DNA of 64,000 nt from Nocardioides nematodiphilus (GTDB lineage: Bacteria > Actinomycetota > Actinomycetes > Propionibacteriales > Nocardioidaceae). The stretch is from positions 330,344 to 394,343 of the forward strand of contig NZ_JAIWOY010000003.1 of NCBI RefSeq assembly GCF_020216525.1. Reading direction: 5' to 3'. Positions 1 to 9,343 of this stretch are shown piece by piece. A model generated the notes under the pieces. It made no database searches, was not told where the DNA came from, and worked only from the letters and a program-made list of their open reading frames with translations. Position numbers and translations under genes: made by a program. Positions within the stretch are counted from its first letter, which is position 1; every line of letters starts with the position of its first letter.

Positions 1-929
1 CCGCAACCGCGCCCCCGACCGCGCCCAAGACCACCATCGTGGCGCGCGGTCCCTGGGCGCTCGCCTGGCGCCGGTTCCGCAAGGACAAGGTGGCGTTGAT
101 CGCCGCGGCCGTGATGGCAGTGATCATCCTCGTCGCGATCTTCGCGCCGCTGATCAACTCCGCCCTCGGCCAGGACCCGAACTACCAGGACCAGGTCAAC
201 GGCCTGGACGTCAACGGCCTGCCCCTGGGGCCGAGCGGGGCCCACTGGCTCGGCACCGACGCACTCGGCCGCGACGTGTTCGCACGCCTCGTGTACGGCG
301 CCCGGATCTCGATCGGCATCGGCATCCTCTCGACCGGGATCGCGGTCGCGGTCGGCGTCGTGCTGGGGCTGCTCGCCGGCTACTTCCGCGGCATCGTCGA
401 CGTGATCATCGCCCGCCTGCTCGACGTCGTTCTCGCGCTGCCGGTGGTTCTCGCCGCGGTCGCGCTGGTCGCGGTCTTCGGGCAGAGCCCGCTGGTCACC
501 GTGCTCGTGCTGGCGTTCTTCAGCTGGGCGACCATGGCCCGCATCGTGCGCGGTCAGGTCATCTCGCTGCGTGAGCGCGAGTTCATCGAGGCCGCACGCT
601 CCCTGGGTGCCAGCAGCACCCGCATCATGTTCGTCGAGCTGCTGCCCAACCTGGTGATGCCGATCATCATCTACTTCTCGCTGCTGGTGCCGGTCAACAT
701 CGTGACCAACGCCGTGCTCGCCTTCCTCGGACTCGGCATCCCGGTGCCGACCGCCGACTGGGGCGGCATGATCAGCGACGCCGAGGCCGGAGGCCTGTAC
801 CAGCAGGCCTGGTGGCTGGTCTTCTTCCCCGGCGGCGTGCTGGTGCTCACGACCCTGGCCTTCAACCTTCTCGGGGACGGCATCCGTGACGCCCTCGACC
901 CGCGCATCGAGAGGTTGCTCCGCAAATGA
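1..929 (+). CDS. ABC transporter permease, DppC/OppC type (5' end cut by window)
   Basis: Inner-membrane permease of a peptide/nickel-type ABC importer. Numbering from the in-frame GTG at 39, a first membrane segment lies at about residues 18-39, the family motif LGTDALGRDV at 71-80, and the EAA loop (EFIEAARSLG...LLPN) that docks the ATPase at about 181-204, followed by further hydrophobic segments. The frame stays open to the window edge and the codons before 39 (ATAPTAPKTTI) look like the polar head common in DppC proteins, so the true start is probably upstream and GTG 39 is only a fallback. It overlaps the next permease by 4 nt (ATGA). The C-before-B order suggests the binding protein or ATPases lie upstream, outside the window. 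The substrate cannot be told from sequence. Confidence 0.88.
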   Translation, partial: ATAPPTAPKTTIVARGPWALAWRRFRKDKVALIAAAVMAVIILVAIFAPLINSALGQDPNYQDQVNGLDVNGLPLGPSGAHWLGTDALGRDVFARLVYGARISIGIGILSTGIAVAVGVVLGLLAGYFRGIVDVIIARLLDVVLALPVVLAAVALVAVFGQSPLVTVLVLAFFSWATMARIVRGQVISLREREFIEAARSLGASSTRIMFVELLPNLVMPIIIYFSLLVPVNIVTNAVLAFLGLGIPVPTADWGGMISDAEAGGLYQQAWWLVFFPGGVLVLTTLAFNLLGDGIRDALDPRIERLLRK

Positions 930-1912
930 TCCGCTTCATCTTCGTGCGCCTCATCACCGGACTCCTGGTCGTCTTCCTGGTCTCGGTGGCCACGTTCCTC
1001 ATGTTCTTCGCCGCGCCCAACGACGTGGCGCGGACCATGGCCGGCAAGGCGGCCACGCCGGAGACGATCGCCCTGATCAACCACCGGCTCGGTCTCGACC
1101 AGCCCCTATGGCACCAGTACGGGCACTTCATCTGGCGTGCCCTGCACGGCGACCTGGGCTACGACTACTACCACCAGCGGTCGGTCGTCTCGATCATCAA
1201 GGGTGCCGCGCCGGTCAGTCTCTCCATCGCGTTCGGAGCGGCCATCCTGTGGATGATCCTCGGCGTGGGCTCGGGGATCATCTCGGCGGTCCGCCCGCGG
1301 TCGTTCATGGACCGTGCGCTGAACGTCCTGGCGCTGATCTTCTACTCGATGCCTACGTTCGTGCTCGGCAGCATGCTGCTGTTCTTCCTCTACTTCAAGC
1401 TCACCTCGGCCGGGCACGCCTGGTTCCCGGCCGCGGGCTACGTCCCGTGGTTCGGCAAGCCGGACCCGTCGAACCCGCAACACGGGTTCTGGCCGTGGAT
1501 GCACCATTTGATCCTGCCGTGGGTGACGCTCGCGCTGGTGACGGCGGCGGCGTACACCCGCTTCACGCGCGGGTCGATGCTCGAGGTGCTGAGTGAGGAC
1601 TACATCCGCACCGCGCGGGCCAAGGGCATCTCGGAGCGCCGGGTCGTCTTCCGTCACGCGCTGCGCAGCGCGCTGACGCCGGTGGTGACCCAGTTCGGCA
1701 TCGACCTGGCGATCCTCGCCGGTGGCACCGTCGTGACCGAGCAGCTCTTCGGCATGCACGGCCTGGGGTGGAACTCGCTGACCGCGATCACCAACCAGGA
1801 CCTCCCGGTGATCGTCGGCATCCTGCTCGTGGTGAGCGTGTTCGTGGTGGTCGCGAACTTCCTCGTCGACCTCATCTACGCGGTCCTCGATCCTCGGGTC
1901 AGGCTCTACTGA
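926..1912 (+). CDS. ABC transporter permease, DppB/OppB type
   Basis: Partner permease (328 aa) of the preceding gene; the two should form the membrane channel of one peptide-type importer. The N terminus (MIRFIFVRLITGLLVVFLVS) is the characteristic DppB first helix. A soluble loop with the conserved RLGLDQPLWHQY stretch follows at about 55-66, and the EAA-like ATPase docking loop (EDYIRTARAKG) sits at about 224-234. The C terminus DPRVRLY is typical of the family. The start ATG overlaps the upstream stop, indicating translational coupling. No ATPase or binding protein follows, so the remaining subunits must be upstream or elsewhere. Confidence 0.92.
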   Translation: MIRFIFVRLITGLLVVFLVSVATFLMFFAAPNDVARTMAGKAATPETIALINHRLGLDQPLWHQYGHFIWRALHGDLGYDYYHQRSVVSIIKGAAPVSLSIAFGAAILWMILGVGSGIISAVRPRSFMDRALNVLALIFYSMPTFVLGSMLLFFLYFKLTSAGHAWFPAAGYVPWFGKPDPSNPQHGFWPWMHHLILPWVTLALVTAAAYTRFTRGSMLEVLSEDYIRTARAKGISERRVVFRHALRSALTPVVTQFGIDLAILAGGTVVTEQLFGMHGLGWNSLTAITNQDLPVIVGILLVVSVFVVVANFLVDLIYAVLDPRVRLY

Positions 1913-1914
1913 GC

Positions 1915-2502
1915 GTGCGCACTCTTCCGCTGGCCGGCCCCCGGGCCGAGTCCGCGCAGGGCACCGGGATCCGGGGAGTCGGCTGGCTCGCCGGTGGGGT
2001 GGCCGCCGCTCTGGGGATCTTCTTCGTGGTGTCGAGCCCGACGCTCGGCGGCGTCCGCGCGTGTCTGGTGGTGTGGCTTGTCACCTGGTGCGCGTGGGCG
2101 GTGCTGATCCGTCCGCGCGTGGACGTGCAGGACGACGTCATCGTGCTGATCGGATCGGTGCGAGACGTACGGATCCCGGCGGCGCGGGTCGATGCCGTCC
2201 GGGTGCGGGCCTACCTGGAGCTCGTCGTCGGCCGCCGCCGATACACCTCGGCGGCGGTCGGCTTCCGGCCCAGCAGCCTCGCGCGCGGTCACGCCGACCT
2301 CGCGCGCGGCCTGGTCTCCGAGGGCGGGCGCCGGGAGGTGGAGAGCGCCACCGCGTACGCGGCCGAGTACCTGCGCTCAGTGGTGGCGCAGGCCCGCGAG
2401 CGAGGCGGGGAGGCGCCGCCCATCACCTCCTCGGTAGCCTGGATCCCGCTCGGGTCGCTCATCGTCCTGGTGCTGGCAGCGGTCGCTGCGTTCTCCCTGT
2501 GA
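1915..2502 (+). CDS. PH-like domain membrane protein
   Basis: Predicted 195-aa membrane protein of unknown function. Two hydrophobic segments near the N terminus (GWLAGGVAAALGIFFVV and VRACLVVWLVTWCAWAVLI) are followed by a beta-rich segment resembling bacterial PH domains (RPRVDVQDDVIVLIGSVRDV, then VDAVRV), an Arg/Glu-rich stretch and a C-terminal hydrophobic tail. The frame is open further upstream inside the permease gene; GTG at 1915, 2 nt after the permease stop, is chosen because upstream sequence is out-of-frame permease coding. Close spacing suggests co-transcription, but a link to transport is unproven. Confidence 0.7.
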   Translation: MRTLPLAGPRAESAQGTGIRGVGWLAGGVAAALGIFFVVSSPTLGGVRACLVVWLVTWCAWAVLIRPRVDVQDDVIVLIGSVRDVRIPAARVDAVRVRAYLELVVGRRRYTSAAVGFRPSSLARGHADLARGLVSEGGRREVESATAYAAEYLRSVVAQARERGGEAPPITSSVAWIPLGSLIVLVLAAVAAFSL

Positions 2503-2519
2503 AGTCGTAGCGAGGTGGG

Positions 2520-3905
2520 ATGGTGGAGGGTCTCTTCGAGATCCCGGACGAGCCAGCCGGATCCACCGACCCGGCGCGTGCTCGCGAGGGCGGATCGCTC
2601 TCCGACGCCGATCACGTCGCCGCGCCGCTCGCCGTACGGATGCGTCCGCGCACCCTCGACGAGCTCGCCGGCCAGGCGCAGCTGCGCGCCCCCGGCTCGC
2701 CGCTGCGTCAGCTGATCGAGGGCGACCAGTCGCTCTCGCTGCTGCTGTGGGGCCCGCCGGGCACCGGCAAGACCACGATCGCCTCGATCGTCTCGCGCCA
2801 GACCGACCGTCGCTTCGTGGAGGTCTCGGCGGTCAGCGCCGGGGTCAAGGAGGTCCGCGCCGCGATCGACTCGGCGCGCGCGACGCTGGTGCGCACGGGC
2901 AAGGAGACGGTGCTCTTCGTCGACGAGGTGCACCGGTTCTCCAAGGCCCAGCAGGACGCCCTCCTGCCCGGGGTGGAGAACCGTTGGGTCACCCTGGTGG
3001 CGGCGACCACCGAGAACCCGTTCTTCTCCGTCATCAGCCCGCTGCTCTCGCGCAGCCTGCTGCTGCGCCTCGAGTCGCTCACCGATGACGACGTCCGCGC
3101 CGTGCTGGAGCGGGCCCTCGAGGACGAGCGCGGCCTGGGTGGGCGACTCGCCATCGAGGACGAGGCGCTCGACCACCTCGTCCGGCTCGCCGGGGGAGAC
3201 GCGCGCCGCTCGCTCACCTATCTGGAGGCCGCGGCCGGAGCCGCGGACTCGATGGGCTCCGAGGCGATCACCCTGGAGGCCGCGGAGACCGCTGTCGACC
3301 AGGCCGCGGTCCGCTACGACCGCCAGGGCGATCAGCACTACGACGTGATCAGCGCCTTCATCAAGTCGGTGCGGGGGAGCGACGCCGATGCGGCGCTGCA
3401 CTACCTGGCTCGGATGCTCGAGGCCGGCGAGGATCCTCGCTTCATCGCGCGCCGCCTGATGATCCTGGCCAGCGAGGACATCGGACTGGCCGACCCGACC
3501 GCGCTCACCACGGCGGTCGCCGCGGCCCAGACCGTGCAGCTGATCGGGCTGCCGGAGGCGCAGCTGACGCTGGCCCAGGCGACCATCGCGCTCGCGGTGG
3601 CACCCAAGTCCAACGCGGTCACGAACGCGATCTTCGCCGCGATCGCCGACGTGAAGGCCGGCAAGATCGGCCAGGTCCCGCCGCACCTGCGCGACGCCCA
3701 CTACGGCGGGGCGAAGAAGCTGGGCCACGGCGTGGAGTACAAGTACGCCCACGACGAGCCGTTCGGGATCGCCGAGCAGCAGTACGCCCCCGACGCCATC
3801 GGCGACGCCGCGTACTACCAACCCACCACGTACGGCAACGAGGCTGCGGTCAAGGACCGCTGGGAGCGGATCCGTGCGATCATCCGTGGGCGAGCCGAGC
3901 GCTGA
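2520..3905 (+). CDS. rarA: RarA/MgsA-type replication-associated AAA+ ATPase
   Basis: Clamp-loader-like AAA+ ATPase acting at stalled replication forks, cytoplasmic. At 461 aa it has the usual RarA length. Walker A GPPGTGKT is at about 78-85, Walker [11 protein letters not shown] at about 131-140, sensor-1 region AATTENP at about 161-167, and the SRSLLLRLE arginine-finger region just after. The C-terminal half carries the conserved RarA segments [11 protein letters not shown] and [20 protein letters not shown] 2520 (preceded by GAGGTGGG) and GTG 2523 are both possible starts. In actinobacteria it commonly sits upstream of alaS, as here. Confidence 0.93.
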   Translation: MVEGLFEIPDEPAGSTDPARAREGGSLSDADHVAAPLAVRMRPRTLDELAGQAQLRAPGSPLRQLIEGDQSLSLLLWGPPGTGKTTIASIVSRQTDRRFVEVSAVSAGVKEVRAAIDSARATLVRTGKETVLFVDEVHRFSKAQQDALLPGVENRWVTLVAATTENPFFSVISPLLSRSLLLRLESLTDDDVRAVLERALEDERGLGGRLAIEDEALDHLVRLAGGDARRSLTYLEAAAGAADSMGSEAITLEAAETAVDQAAVRYDRQGDQHYDVISAFIKSVRGSDADAALHYLARMLEAGEDPRFIARRLMILASEDIGLADPTALTTAVAAAQTVQLIGLPEAQLTLAQATIALAVAPKSNAVTNAIFAAIADVKAGKIGQVPPHLRDAHYGGAKKLGHGVEYKYAHDEPFGIAEQQYAPDAIGDAAYYQPTTYGNEAAVKDRWERIRAIIRGRAER

Positions 3906-3917
3906 CCGGCACCGCGA

Positions 3918-3923
3918 TAGGGT
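3918..3923 (+). promoter_or_regulatory. -10 hexamer TAGGGT, leaderless-type start
   Basis: TAGGGT lies 8 nt before the ATG at 3932 in the short gap after rarA, so transcription would begin at or next to the start codon. No clear -35 box is visible, which is common for actinobacterial promoters. Confidence 0.55.
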
Positions 3924-3931
3924 CTGGCTCC

Positions 3932-4480
3932 ATGACCACGCTCGCCATCGTCCTCGCCCTCGTGGCGCTGGTGGCGGCTGCTGTGGCGGTGATCGCGCTC
4001 GTCGCCTGGCGGCGTGACGTCGCCGCGCTGCGCGTCCGCCTGGAGGCGCTCGACGCGGAGGTCGCGAGGCTCGCCGGCGCGCGCACCGCGACCGTCGCGG
4101 AGCCGGAGGTCGCGACGGCCGCTCCGTCCGGACCGGGCGCGAGCGTCCCGCGCCTCCCGACCGCCACGGAGTTCGTCATCACCCACCTCGGCGAGGACGA
4201 CCCGGAGCCCGAGCGCGCTCCGGTGAAGGTCAGCCTCACCGGCCCCGCGTTCGCCGACGCGGTGGTGCGCGAGACCGTCGTCCAGACCGCCTCCCTGGTC
4301 CACGGCGTGCGGCGCGCGCTCGCCCCCGAGACCCGCAACCGGATCCGCTTCGAGATGAAGCGGGAGGTCAAGCGCTCCCGCAAGGACCGCAGGGCCGAGA
4401 TGAAGCAGGCGCTGCGAGAGCACCGGGCCCGCCAGCGCCAGGGCATGACCGCGATCCCGGACGAGGAGGGCGTGGCATGA
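3932..4480 (+). CDS. Single-span membrane protein with coiled coil (DUF948-like position)
   Basis: 182-aa protein of unknown function. Residues 1-26 form one membrane helix (MTTLAIVLALVALVAAAVAV...). A short coiled-coil-like stretch (AALRVRLEALDAEVARL) follows, then a Pro/Ala/Glu linker and a very basic helical tail (EMKREVKRSRKDRRAEMKQA). In related genomes a DUF948-type gene occupies this slot between rarA and alaS; assignment to that family is by position and shape only. It overlaps the next gene by 4 nt (ATGA) and appears to have its own promoter, so this may be the head of the alaS operon. Confidence 0.7.
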   Translation: MTTLAIVLALVALVAAAVAVIALVAWRRDVAALRVRLEALDAEVARLAGARTATVAEPEVATAAPSGPGASVPRLPTATEFVITHLGEDDPEPERAPVKVSLTGPAFADAVVRETVVQTASLVHGVRRALAPETRNRIRFEMKREVKRSRKDRRAEMKQALREHRARQRQGMTAIPDEEGVA

Positions 4481-4767
4481 GGCGCGGACTCTGGTTCGCC
4501 GCCGGCGCAGGTGCCGGCATCTACGCCGTCGTACGCGGCCACCGTGCGGCCGAGGCGCTGACCCCCGACGGTCTGCGGGACCGCTGGCAGGCGATCGGGC
4601 TCGGCGCCCGGATGCTGCGCGACGAGGTCGCCCAGGGCAAGGCCGAGGCCGAGCCCCGGCTGCGCGAGCGATTCACCCCTTCGTACGACCCCACTCCACA
4701 ATTGACCTCCGGGCGCGACCAGAACGCGCTTGAAGCACCTCAGGAAGGCACCCGAAGCAGTGAGTGA
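4477..4767 (+). CDS. Small membrane-anchored protein, DUF6167-like
   Basis: 96-aa protein beginning MRRGLWFAAGAGAGIYAVVR, a short glycine/alanine-rich membrane anchor, followed by a charged soluble tail. This matches the small DUF6167-type proteins encoded immediately before alaS in many actinobacteria; the function is unknown. Its start overlaps the stop of the preceding gene (ATGA) and its 3' end overlaps the chosen alaS start by 8 nt, so the three genes are probably translated in a coupled way. Confidence 0.7.
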   Translation: MRRGLWFAAGAGAGIYAVVRGHRAAEALTPDGLRDRWQAIGLGARMLRDEVAQGKAEAEPRLRERFTPSYDPTPQLTSGRDQNALEAPQEGTRSSE

Positions 4768-7483
4768 CAACCGTCCCGACACCTGGCTGAGCACTGCGGA
4801 GATCCGTCGCCGCTTCACCAGCCACTTCGCCGACCACCCGACGCTGGCCCACACGGCCGTGCCGTCGGCGTCGCTGCTGCTCGACGACCCGAACCTGCTC
4901 TTCGTCAACGCCGGCATGGTGCCGTTCAAGCCGTACTTCCTGGGCCAGGCCACCCCGCCGTTCCAGCGCGCGACGTCGGTGCAGAAGTGCATCCGCACGC
5001 CGGACATCGAGGAGGTCGGCAAGACCACCCGTCACGGCACGTTCTTCGAGATGTGCGGCAACTTCTCCTTCGGCGACTACTTCAAGGAGGGCGCCATCAC
5101 GCTCGCCTGGGACCTGGTCACCAAGTCCCTCGAGCACGGCGGCTTCGGTCTCGACGAGGGTGTCCTCTACCCGTCGGTCCTCGAGGGCGACGACGAGGCC
5201 GTCGCGATCTGGAAGCGGGTCTCGGGCCTGCCCGATGACCGCATCGTCCGGCTGCCCCCGCGCGAGAACTACTGGTCGATGGGCGTCCCCGGCCCCGGCG
5301 GCCCCTGCTCGGAGATCCTGATCGACCGCGGCCCGCAGTTCGGCGCCGACCGCGACTGGGACGCCGGTGACCGCTACCTCGAGTTCTGGAACCTCGTCTT
5401 CATGCAGGACGACATCTCCGCCGCCCGCTCCAAGTACGACGTCGACATCGCCGGCAAGCTGGCGCAGACCGGCATCGACACCGGCCTCGGCCTCGAGCGG
5501 GTCGCCTACCTGCTCCAGGGCAAGGCGAACATGTACGAGACCGATGTCGTCTTCCCGGTGATCGAGAAGGCGATGGAGCTCACCGGCAAGACGTACGGCG
5601 CCTCCTACGACGACGACGTCCGCTTCCGCGTGGTCGCCGACCACGTCCGCTCCTCGATGATGCTGATCAGCGACGGCGTCACGCCGGGCAACGAGGGCCG
5701 CGGCTACGTGCTTCGCCGCCTGCTGCGGCGCGCGATCCGCAACCTCCGCCTCCTCGGGTACGAGGACCCCGCGCTGCCCGAGCTGCTGCCGGTCTCGCGC
5801 GACAAGATGGGCGAGACGTACACCGAGCTGCACTCCGGCTGGGACCGGATCATCCGGGTCGCCAACGCCGAGGAGGAGGCGTTCCGCAAGACGCTGGCGT
5901 CCGGCACCCAGATCTTCGATCTGGCTGCCAACGACCTCAAGCAGAAGGTCGCATCCAGCGGCGCGCCGGCCGTCCTCTCGGGCGACAAGGCGTTCCAGCT
6001 GCACGACACCTTCGGCTTCCCGATCGACCTCACGCTCGAGATGGCCTCCGAGGCCGGTCTGAGCGTCGACGAGCAGGGCTTCCGCACCCTCATGGCCGAG
6101 CAGCGCGAGCGCGCCAAGGCCGACGCGAAGGCGAAGAAGGGTCAGCACGCCGACCTGTCGGTCTACCGCGACATCCTCGACACCGTCGGCCCGACCGACT
6201 GGCAGGCCTACTCCACGCTGACCACCGAGTCGAAGCCGATCGCGCTGCTGCGCGAGGGCAAGCGGGTGGACGCGCTCGGCAGCGGCGAGATCGGCGAGCT
6301 CGTGCTCGACCGCACGCCGTTCTACGCCGAGTCCGGTGGCCAGGCCGCCGACGCCGGCATCATCGAGTTCGATGGCGGCCGCTTCGAGGTCATCGACGTC
6401 CAGCGTCCGGTCAAGGGCCTCGTCGTGCACCAGGTCCGCGTCGTCGACGGCGAGTTCGCTACCGGCTCCGCGGCCAACGCCGCGCTGCACGCGCAGGTCG
6501 ACGCCGACTGGCGTCTCGGCGCCCGTCAGGCCCACTCCGGCACCCACGTCGTGCACGCTGCGCTCCGGGAGGTGCTCGGCCCGACGGCGCTGCAGTCCGG
6601 CTCGTACAACCGACCGGGGTACCTGCGACTCGACTTCGGCTGGACCCAGGGCCTGACCCCGGGCCAGCTGACGGAGATCGAGGAGGTCTCCAACAACGCG
6701 CTGCGCGCCGACCTCGCGGTCTCGGCGCAGTACATGTCGCTGAGCCAGGCCAAGGACTGGGGCGCGGTCGCGCTCTTCGGCGAGACGTACGACGACACCA
6801 ACGTCCGCGTCGTCGAGATCGGCGGCCCCTGGAGCCGTGAGCTCTGCGGCGGCACCCACGTCGACCACTCCTCGCAGATCGGCACCCTGGTCGTCACCAG
6901 CGAGGCCTCCGTCGGCTCCGGCAACCGCCGCATCGAGGCCTTCACCGGCGTCGAGGGCTTCAAGTACCTCGCCCGCGAGCGCGACGTCGTCCACAGCCTG
7001 ACCGACCTGCTCAAGGCCCAGCAGGGCGACGACCTGGTCGGCCGGGTCGGCGAGATGATGGAGCGCCTCAAGGCCGCCGAGAAGGAGATCGAGAAGGTCC
7101 GCATCGCGCAGCTGCTCGCGAACGCCGGCTCGATCGCCGAGAAGGCCATCGACGTCGACGGCGTCGCCGTCGTCGCTGCCCGCGCCGCCGGGGCCGGCGG
7201 CGGGGACGTCCGCACGCTGGCGATGGACGTACGCGCCCGCTTCGCCGCCGACCGCCCGGCCGTCGTGGTCGTCCTCGGCGACGCCGACGGCAAGGTCGCG
7301 GTCGTCGCGACGGTCAACGAGGCCGGCCGGGCGCGCGGCCTCAAGGCCGGCGACGTCGTGAAGGCCCTCGGCCCGGTCCTCGGTGGCCGCGGCGGCGGCA
7401 AGGACGACCTGGCCCAGGGTGGTGGCACCGAGGTCGGGAAGATCGACGAGGCGATCGCCCTGGTGCCCACCCTGGTGCGGTGA
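4760..7483 (+). CDS. alaS: Alanine--tRNA ligase
   Basis: Charges tRNA-Ala with alanine; class II synthetase with an editing domain. Visible are the motif-1 region (PSASLLLDDPNLLFVNAGMV), motif 2 around RHGTFFEMCGNFSFGDYFKE, motif 3 with GLGLERVAYLLQG, the editing-site HxxxH (HSGTH, about 592-596) and the CGGTH metal motif (about 696-700), then the coiled/DHHA1 tail ending AQGGGTEVGKIDEA. Start: the frame reaches TTG 4730, but GTG 4760 is preferred since it follows AGGAAGG by about 11 nt and overlaps the upstream stop. That gives 907 aa, typical for the family. ruvX and mltG follow. Confidence 0.97.
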   Translation: MSDNRPDTWLSTAEIRRRFTSHFADHPTLAHTAVPSASLLLDDPNLLFVNAGMVPFKPYFLGQATPPFQRATSVQKCIRTPDIEEVGKTTRHGTFFEMCGNFSFGDYFKEGAITLAWDLVTKSLEHGGFGLDEGVLYPSVLEGDDEAVAIWKRVSGLPDDRIVRLPPRENYWSMGVPGPGGPCSEILIDRGPQFGADRDWDAGDRYLEFWNLVFMQDDISAARSKYDVDIAGKLAQTGIDTGLGLERVAYLLQGKANMYETDVVFPVIEKAMELTGKTYGASYDDDVRFRVVADHVRSSMMLISDGVTPGNEGRGYVLRRLLRRAIRNLRLLGYEDPALPELLPVSRDKMGETYTELHSGWDRIIRVANAEEEAFRKTLASGTQIFDLAANDLKQKVASSGAPAVLSGDKAFQLHDTFGFPIDLTLEMASEAGLSVDEQGFRTLMAEQRERAKADAKAKKGQHADLSVYRDILDTVGPTDWQAYSTLTTESKPIALLREGKRVDALGSGEIGELVLDRTPFYAESGGQAADAGIIEFDGGRFEVIDVQRPVKGLVVHQVRVVDGEFATGSAANAALHAQVDADWRLGARQAHSGTHVVHAALREVLGPTALQSGSYNRPGYLRLDFGWTQGLTPGQLTEIEEVSNNALRADLAVSAQYMSLSQAKDWGAVALFGETYDDTNVRVVEIGGPWSRELCGGTHVDHSSQIGTLVVTSEASVGSGNRRIEAFTGVEGFKYLARERDVVHSLTDLLKAQQGDDLVGRVGEMMERLKAAEKEIEKVRIAQLLANAGSIAEKAIDVDGVAVVAARAAGAGGGDVRTLAMDVRARFAADRPAVVVVLGDADGKVAVVATVNEAGRARGLKAGDVVKALGPVLGGRGGGKDDLAQGGGTEVGKIDEAIALVPTLVR

Positions 7484-7490
7484 TCCGCTG

Positions 7491-7976
7491 ATGCGGACGG
7501 GGGTCCGGCTCGGGATCGATCCCGGAGACGCCCGGATCGGGGTCGCGAAGAGCGACCCCACCGGGTTCCTCGCCACGCCCGTCGAGACAGTCAAGCGCGG
7601 TCGCGGAGATCTGCAGCGGCTCCAGGCGATCGCTGCGGAGATCGCTGAGGAGTCCGTCCTCCTCGAGGTCGTCGTCGGCCTCCCGCGCTCGCTCAAGGGC
7701 GGCGAGAACCCGGCCACCGCCAAGGTCCGCGAGTTCACCGCGTCGCTGGCCAGGCGACTCGCCCCCACGCCCGTGCGTCTCGTCGACGAGCGGCTCACCA
7801 CGGTCAGCGCCGAGGCTATGCTGCGCGATCGGGGCCGCAAGGGCCAGGACCGTCGCGCGGTGGTCGACCAGGCCGCCGCCGTCTTCATCCTGCAGCACGC
7901 CCTGGACACCGAACGCACCTCGGGACAAGCGCCCGGCGAGGTCGTCGCGCTCGAAGGAGACACGCAGCATGACTGA
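7491..7976 (+). CDS. ruvX: RuvX/YqgF Holliday-junction-resolvase-like nuclease
   Basis: RNase H-fold protein of the YqgF family, linked to pre-16S rRNA 5' end maturation and resolvase-like activity. ATG 7491 gives 161 aa; the frame is open upstream within alaS but family proteins begin at this point (RLGIDPGDARIGVAKSD). The first Asp in GIDPGDARIGVA and the conserved DERLTT motif (about residues 97-102) mark the active site, and VVDQAAAVFILQ is the usual C-terminal segment. It overlaps mltG by 8 nt. The alaS-ruvX-mltG order is standard in actinobacteria. Confidence 0.93.
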   Translation: MRTGVRLGIDPGDARIGVAKSDPTGFLATPVETVKRGRGDLQRLQAIAAEIAEESVLLEVVVGLPRSLKGGENPATAKVREFTASLARRLAPTPVRLVDERLTTVSAEAMLRDRGRKGQDRRAVVDQAAAVFILQHALDTERTSGQAPGEVVALEGDTQHD

Positions 7977-9321
7977 TCATCCGTTCCAGGGCATCGCGCC
8001 CGAGCCGTCCGGCGAGGAGCCGGTCGGCCCCGAGGGCGGTCGCCACCAGGCCGCACTGCCGGACTACGTCGCCGGTGACACCGGCACCCGCGCCGTCCCG
8101 GTCGAGCAGATCGCCGCGGCCGGGTCGGAGGCCCCGTACGACCAGTCCGCTCCCGAGCCCGCGGTGGAGCACGAGCCCTCCTTCCTGGCCGGCCACACCG
8201 GCGGCGGACGCCGGGTCGCGCCTCGTCCCAAGCGCCGCGCCTCCGGCTGCCTGGCCGTGCTGGTCGCGCTCGCGGTCATCGGCGGTCTGGCGGTCGTCGG
8301 CGGCACCAAGGGCTACCACTTCCTCAAGGACCACGTGGGCAACTCGGCCGCCGACTATCCGGGCCCCGGCTCCGGCTCGGTCACGTTCGAGGTGCACCAG
8401 GGCGACACCGCCGCCGAGATGGGCCGCAACCTCAAGGCGGCGGGCGTCGTCGCCTCGGTGGAGGCGTTCGTCGACGCCGCCACCGCCGACACCCGCTCCA
8501 GCGGCATCCAGGTCGGCTTCTACCCGCTGAAGAAGAAGATGCGAGCCTCCGCCGCGCTCGCGGTCCTGGTCGACCACAAGAACCTCGTCCAGAACGCCGT
8601 GCTGGTCCGCGAGGGCGTCCGCGCCGCCGATGTCGTCGCCGCGGTTGCCAAGGCATCCAAGACCTCGACGCAGAAGGTCGCCCAGGCCCTCTCGAAGGTG
8701 TCGCTGCCGCAGACCGCGGGCGGCAACCCGGAGGGCTACCTCTTCCCGGCGACCTACGACTTCGGTCCGCACGCCACGGCGGCGGACATGCTCGCCCAGA
8801 TGGTCGGCACGTGGCGCAAGCAGGCCACCGCCGCGGGTCTCGAGGACACCACCATCGACGGTCACACCTACACCGTGCAGCAGCTGCTGACGGTGGCCAG
8901 CCTGGTGCAGTCCGAGGGCAAGACCCCCGAGGACATGGCGAAGATCGCCCGGGTCATCTACAACCGCATCGAGCACCCGGGGGAGCAGGGCCAGGCCGGC
9001 TACCTCCAGATCGACGCCACCGTCGACTACGCGCTCCACCGGCCGCTCACGGTCGGACTCACCCAGGCCGAGCGCGAGGGCACCGACTCCCCGTACAACA
9101 CCTTCGTCACCAAGGGTCTGCCGCCGGGTCCCATCGGCAACCCGGGCGCGGCCGCGATCAAGGCGGCGCTGCACCCGGCGGACGGCGACTGGTACTACTA
9201 CGTCGCGGTCAACCTGGCGACGGGCGAGACGAAGTTCGCCCACACCTACGCCGAGTTCCAGACCTACGTCGCGGAGCTCCACCACTACTGCGAGACCGAG
9301 TCCGCCTCGGGCTGCCAGTGA
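7969..9321 (+). CDS. mltG: Endolytic murein transglycosylase MltG (YceG)
   Basis: Cuts nascent glycan strands in the periplasmic/cell-wall space and is thought to set strand length. An unusually long cytoplasmic N terminus (about 90 residues, Pro/Glu-rich) precedes a single membrane helix at about 93-112. The LysM-like region (VTFEVHQGDTAAEMGRNLK) and the YceG catalytic domain follow. The catalytic glutamate is E316 in ASLVQSEGKTPEDM; the conserved LQIDATVDYAL and TKGLPPGPIGNPG motifs are intact. 450 aa is somewhat longer than enterobacterial MltG because of the N-terminal extension, as is usual in actinobacteria. Confidence 0.94.
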   Translation: MTDHPFQGIAPEPSGEEPVGPEGGRHQAALPDYVAGDTGTRAVPVEQIAAAGSEAPYDQSAPEPAVEHEPSFLAGHTGGGRRVAPRPKRRASGCLAVLVALAVIGGLAVVGGTKGYHFLKDHVGNSAADYPGPGSGSVTFEVHQGDTAAEMGRNLKAAGVVASVEAFVDAATADTRSSGIQVGFYPLKKKMRASAALAVLVDHKNLVQNAVLVREGVRAADVVAAVAKASKTSTQKVAQALSKVSLPQTAGGNPEGYLFPATYDFGPHATAADMLAQMVGTWRKQATAAGLEDTTIDGHTYTVQQLLTVASLVQSEGKTPEDMAKIARVIYNRIEHPGEQGQAGYLQIDATVDYALHRPLTVGLTQAEREGTDSPYNTFVTKGLPPGPIGNPGAAAIKAALHPADGDWYYYVAVNLATGETKFAHTYAEFQTYVAELHHYCETESASGCQ

Positions 9322-9343
9322 CAGTCCTGCCAGTGAGGTCCTG

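Noticed and set aside
4481-4759. T-box leader before alaS
   Set aside because: The region is coding for the small membrane protein and has no T-box sequence; starts overlap.
4673-8056. Very long minus-strand open frame (over 1100 codons) opposite alaS-ruvX
   Set aside because: Composition is Arg/Gly/Leu/Asp-rich low-complexity as expected for antisense of high-GC genes; no recognisable motif, and the + strand genes are certain.
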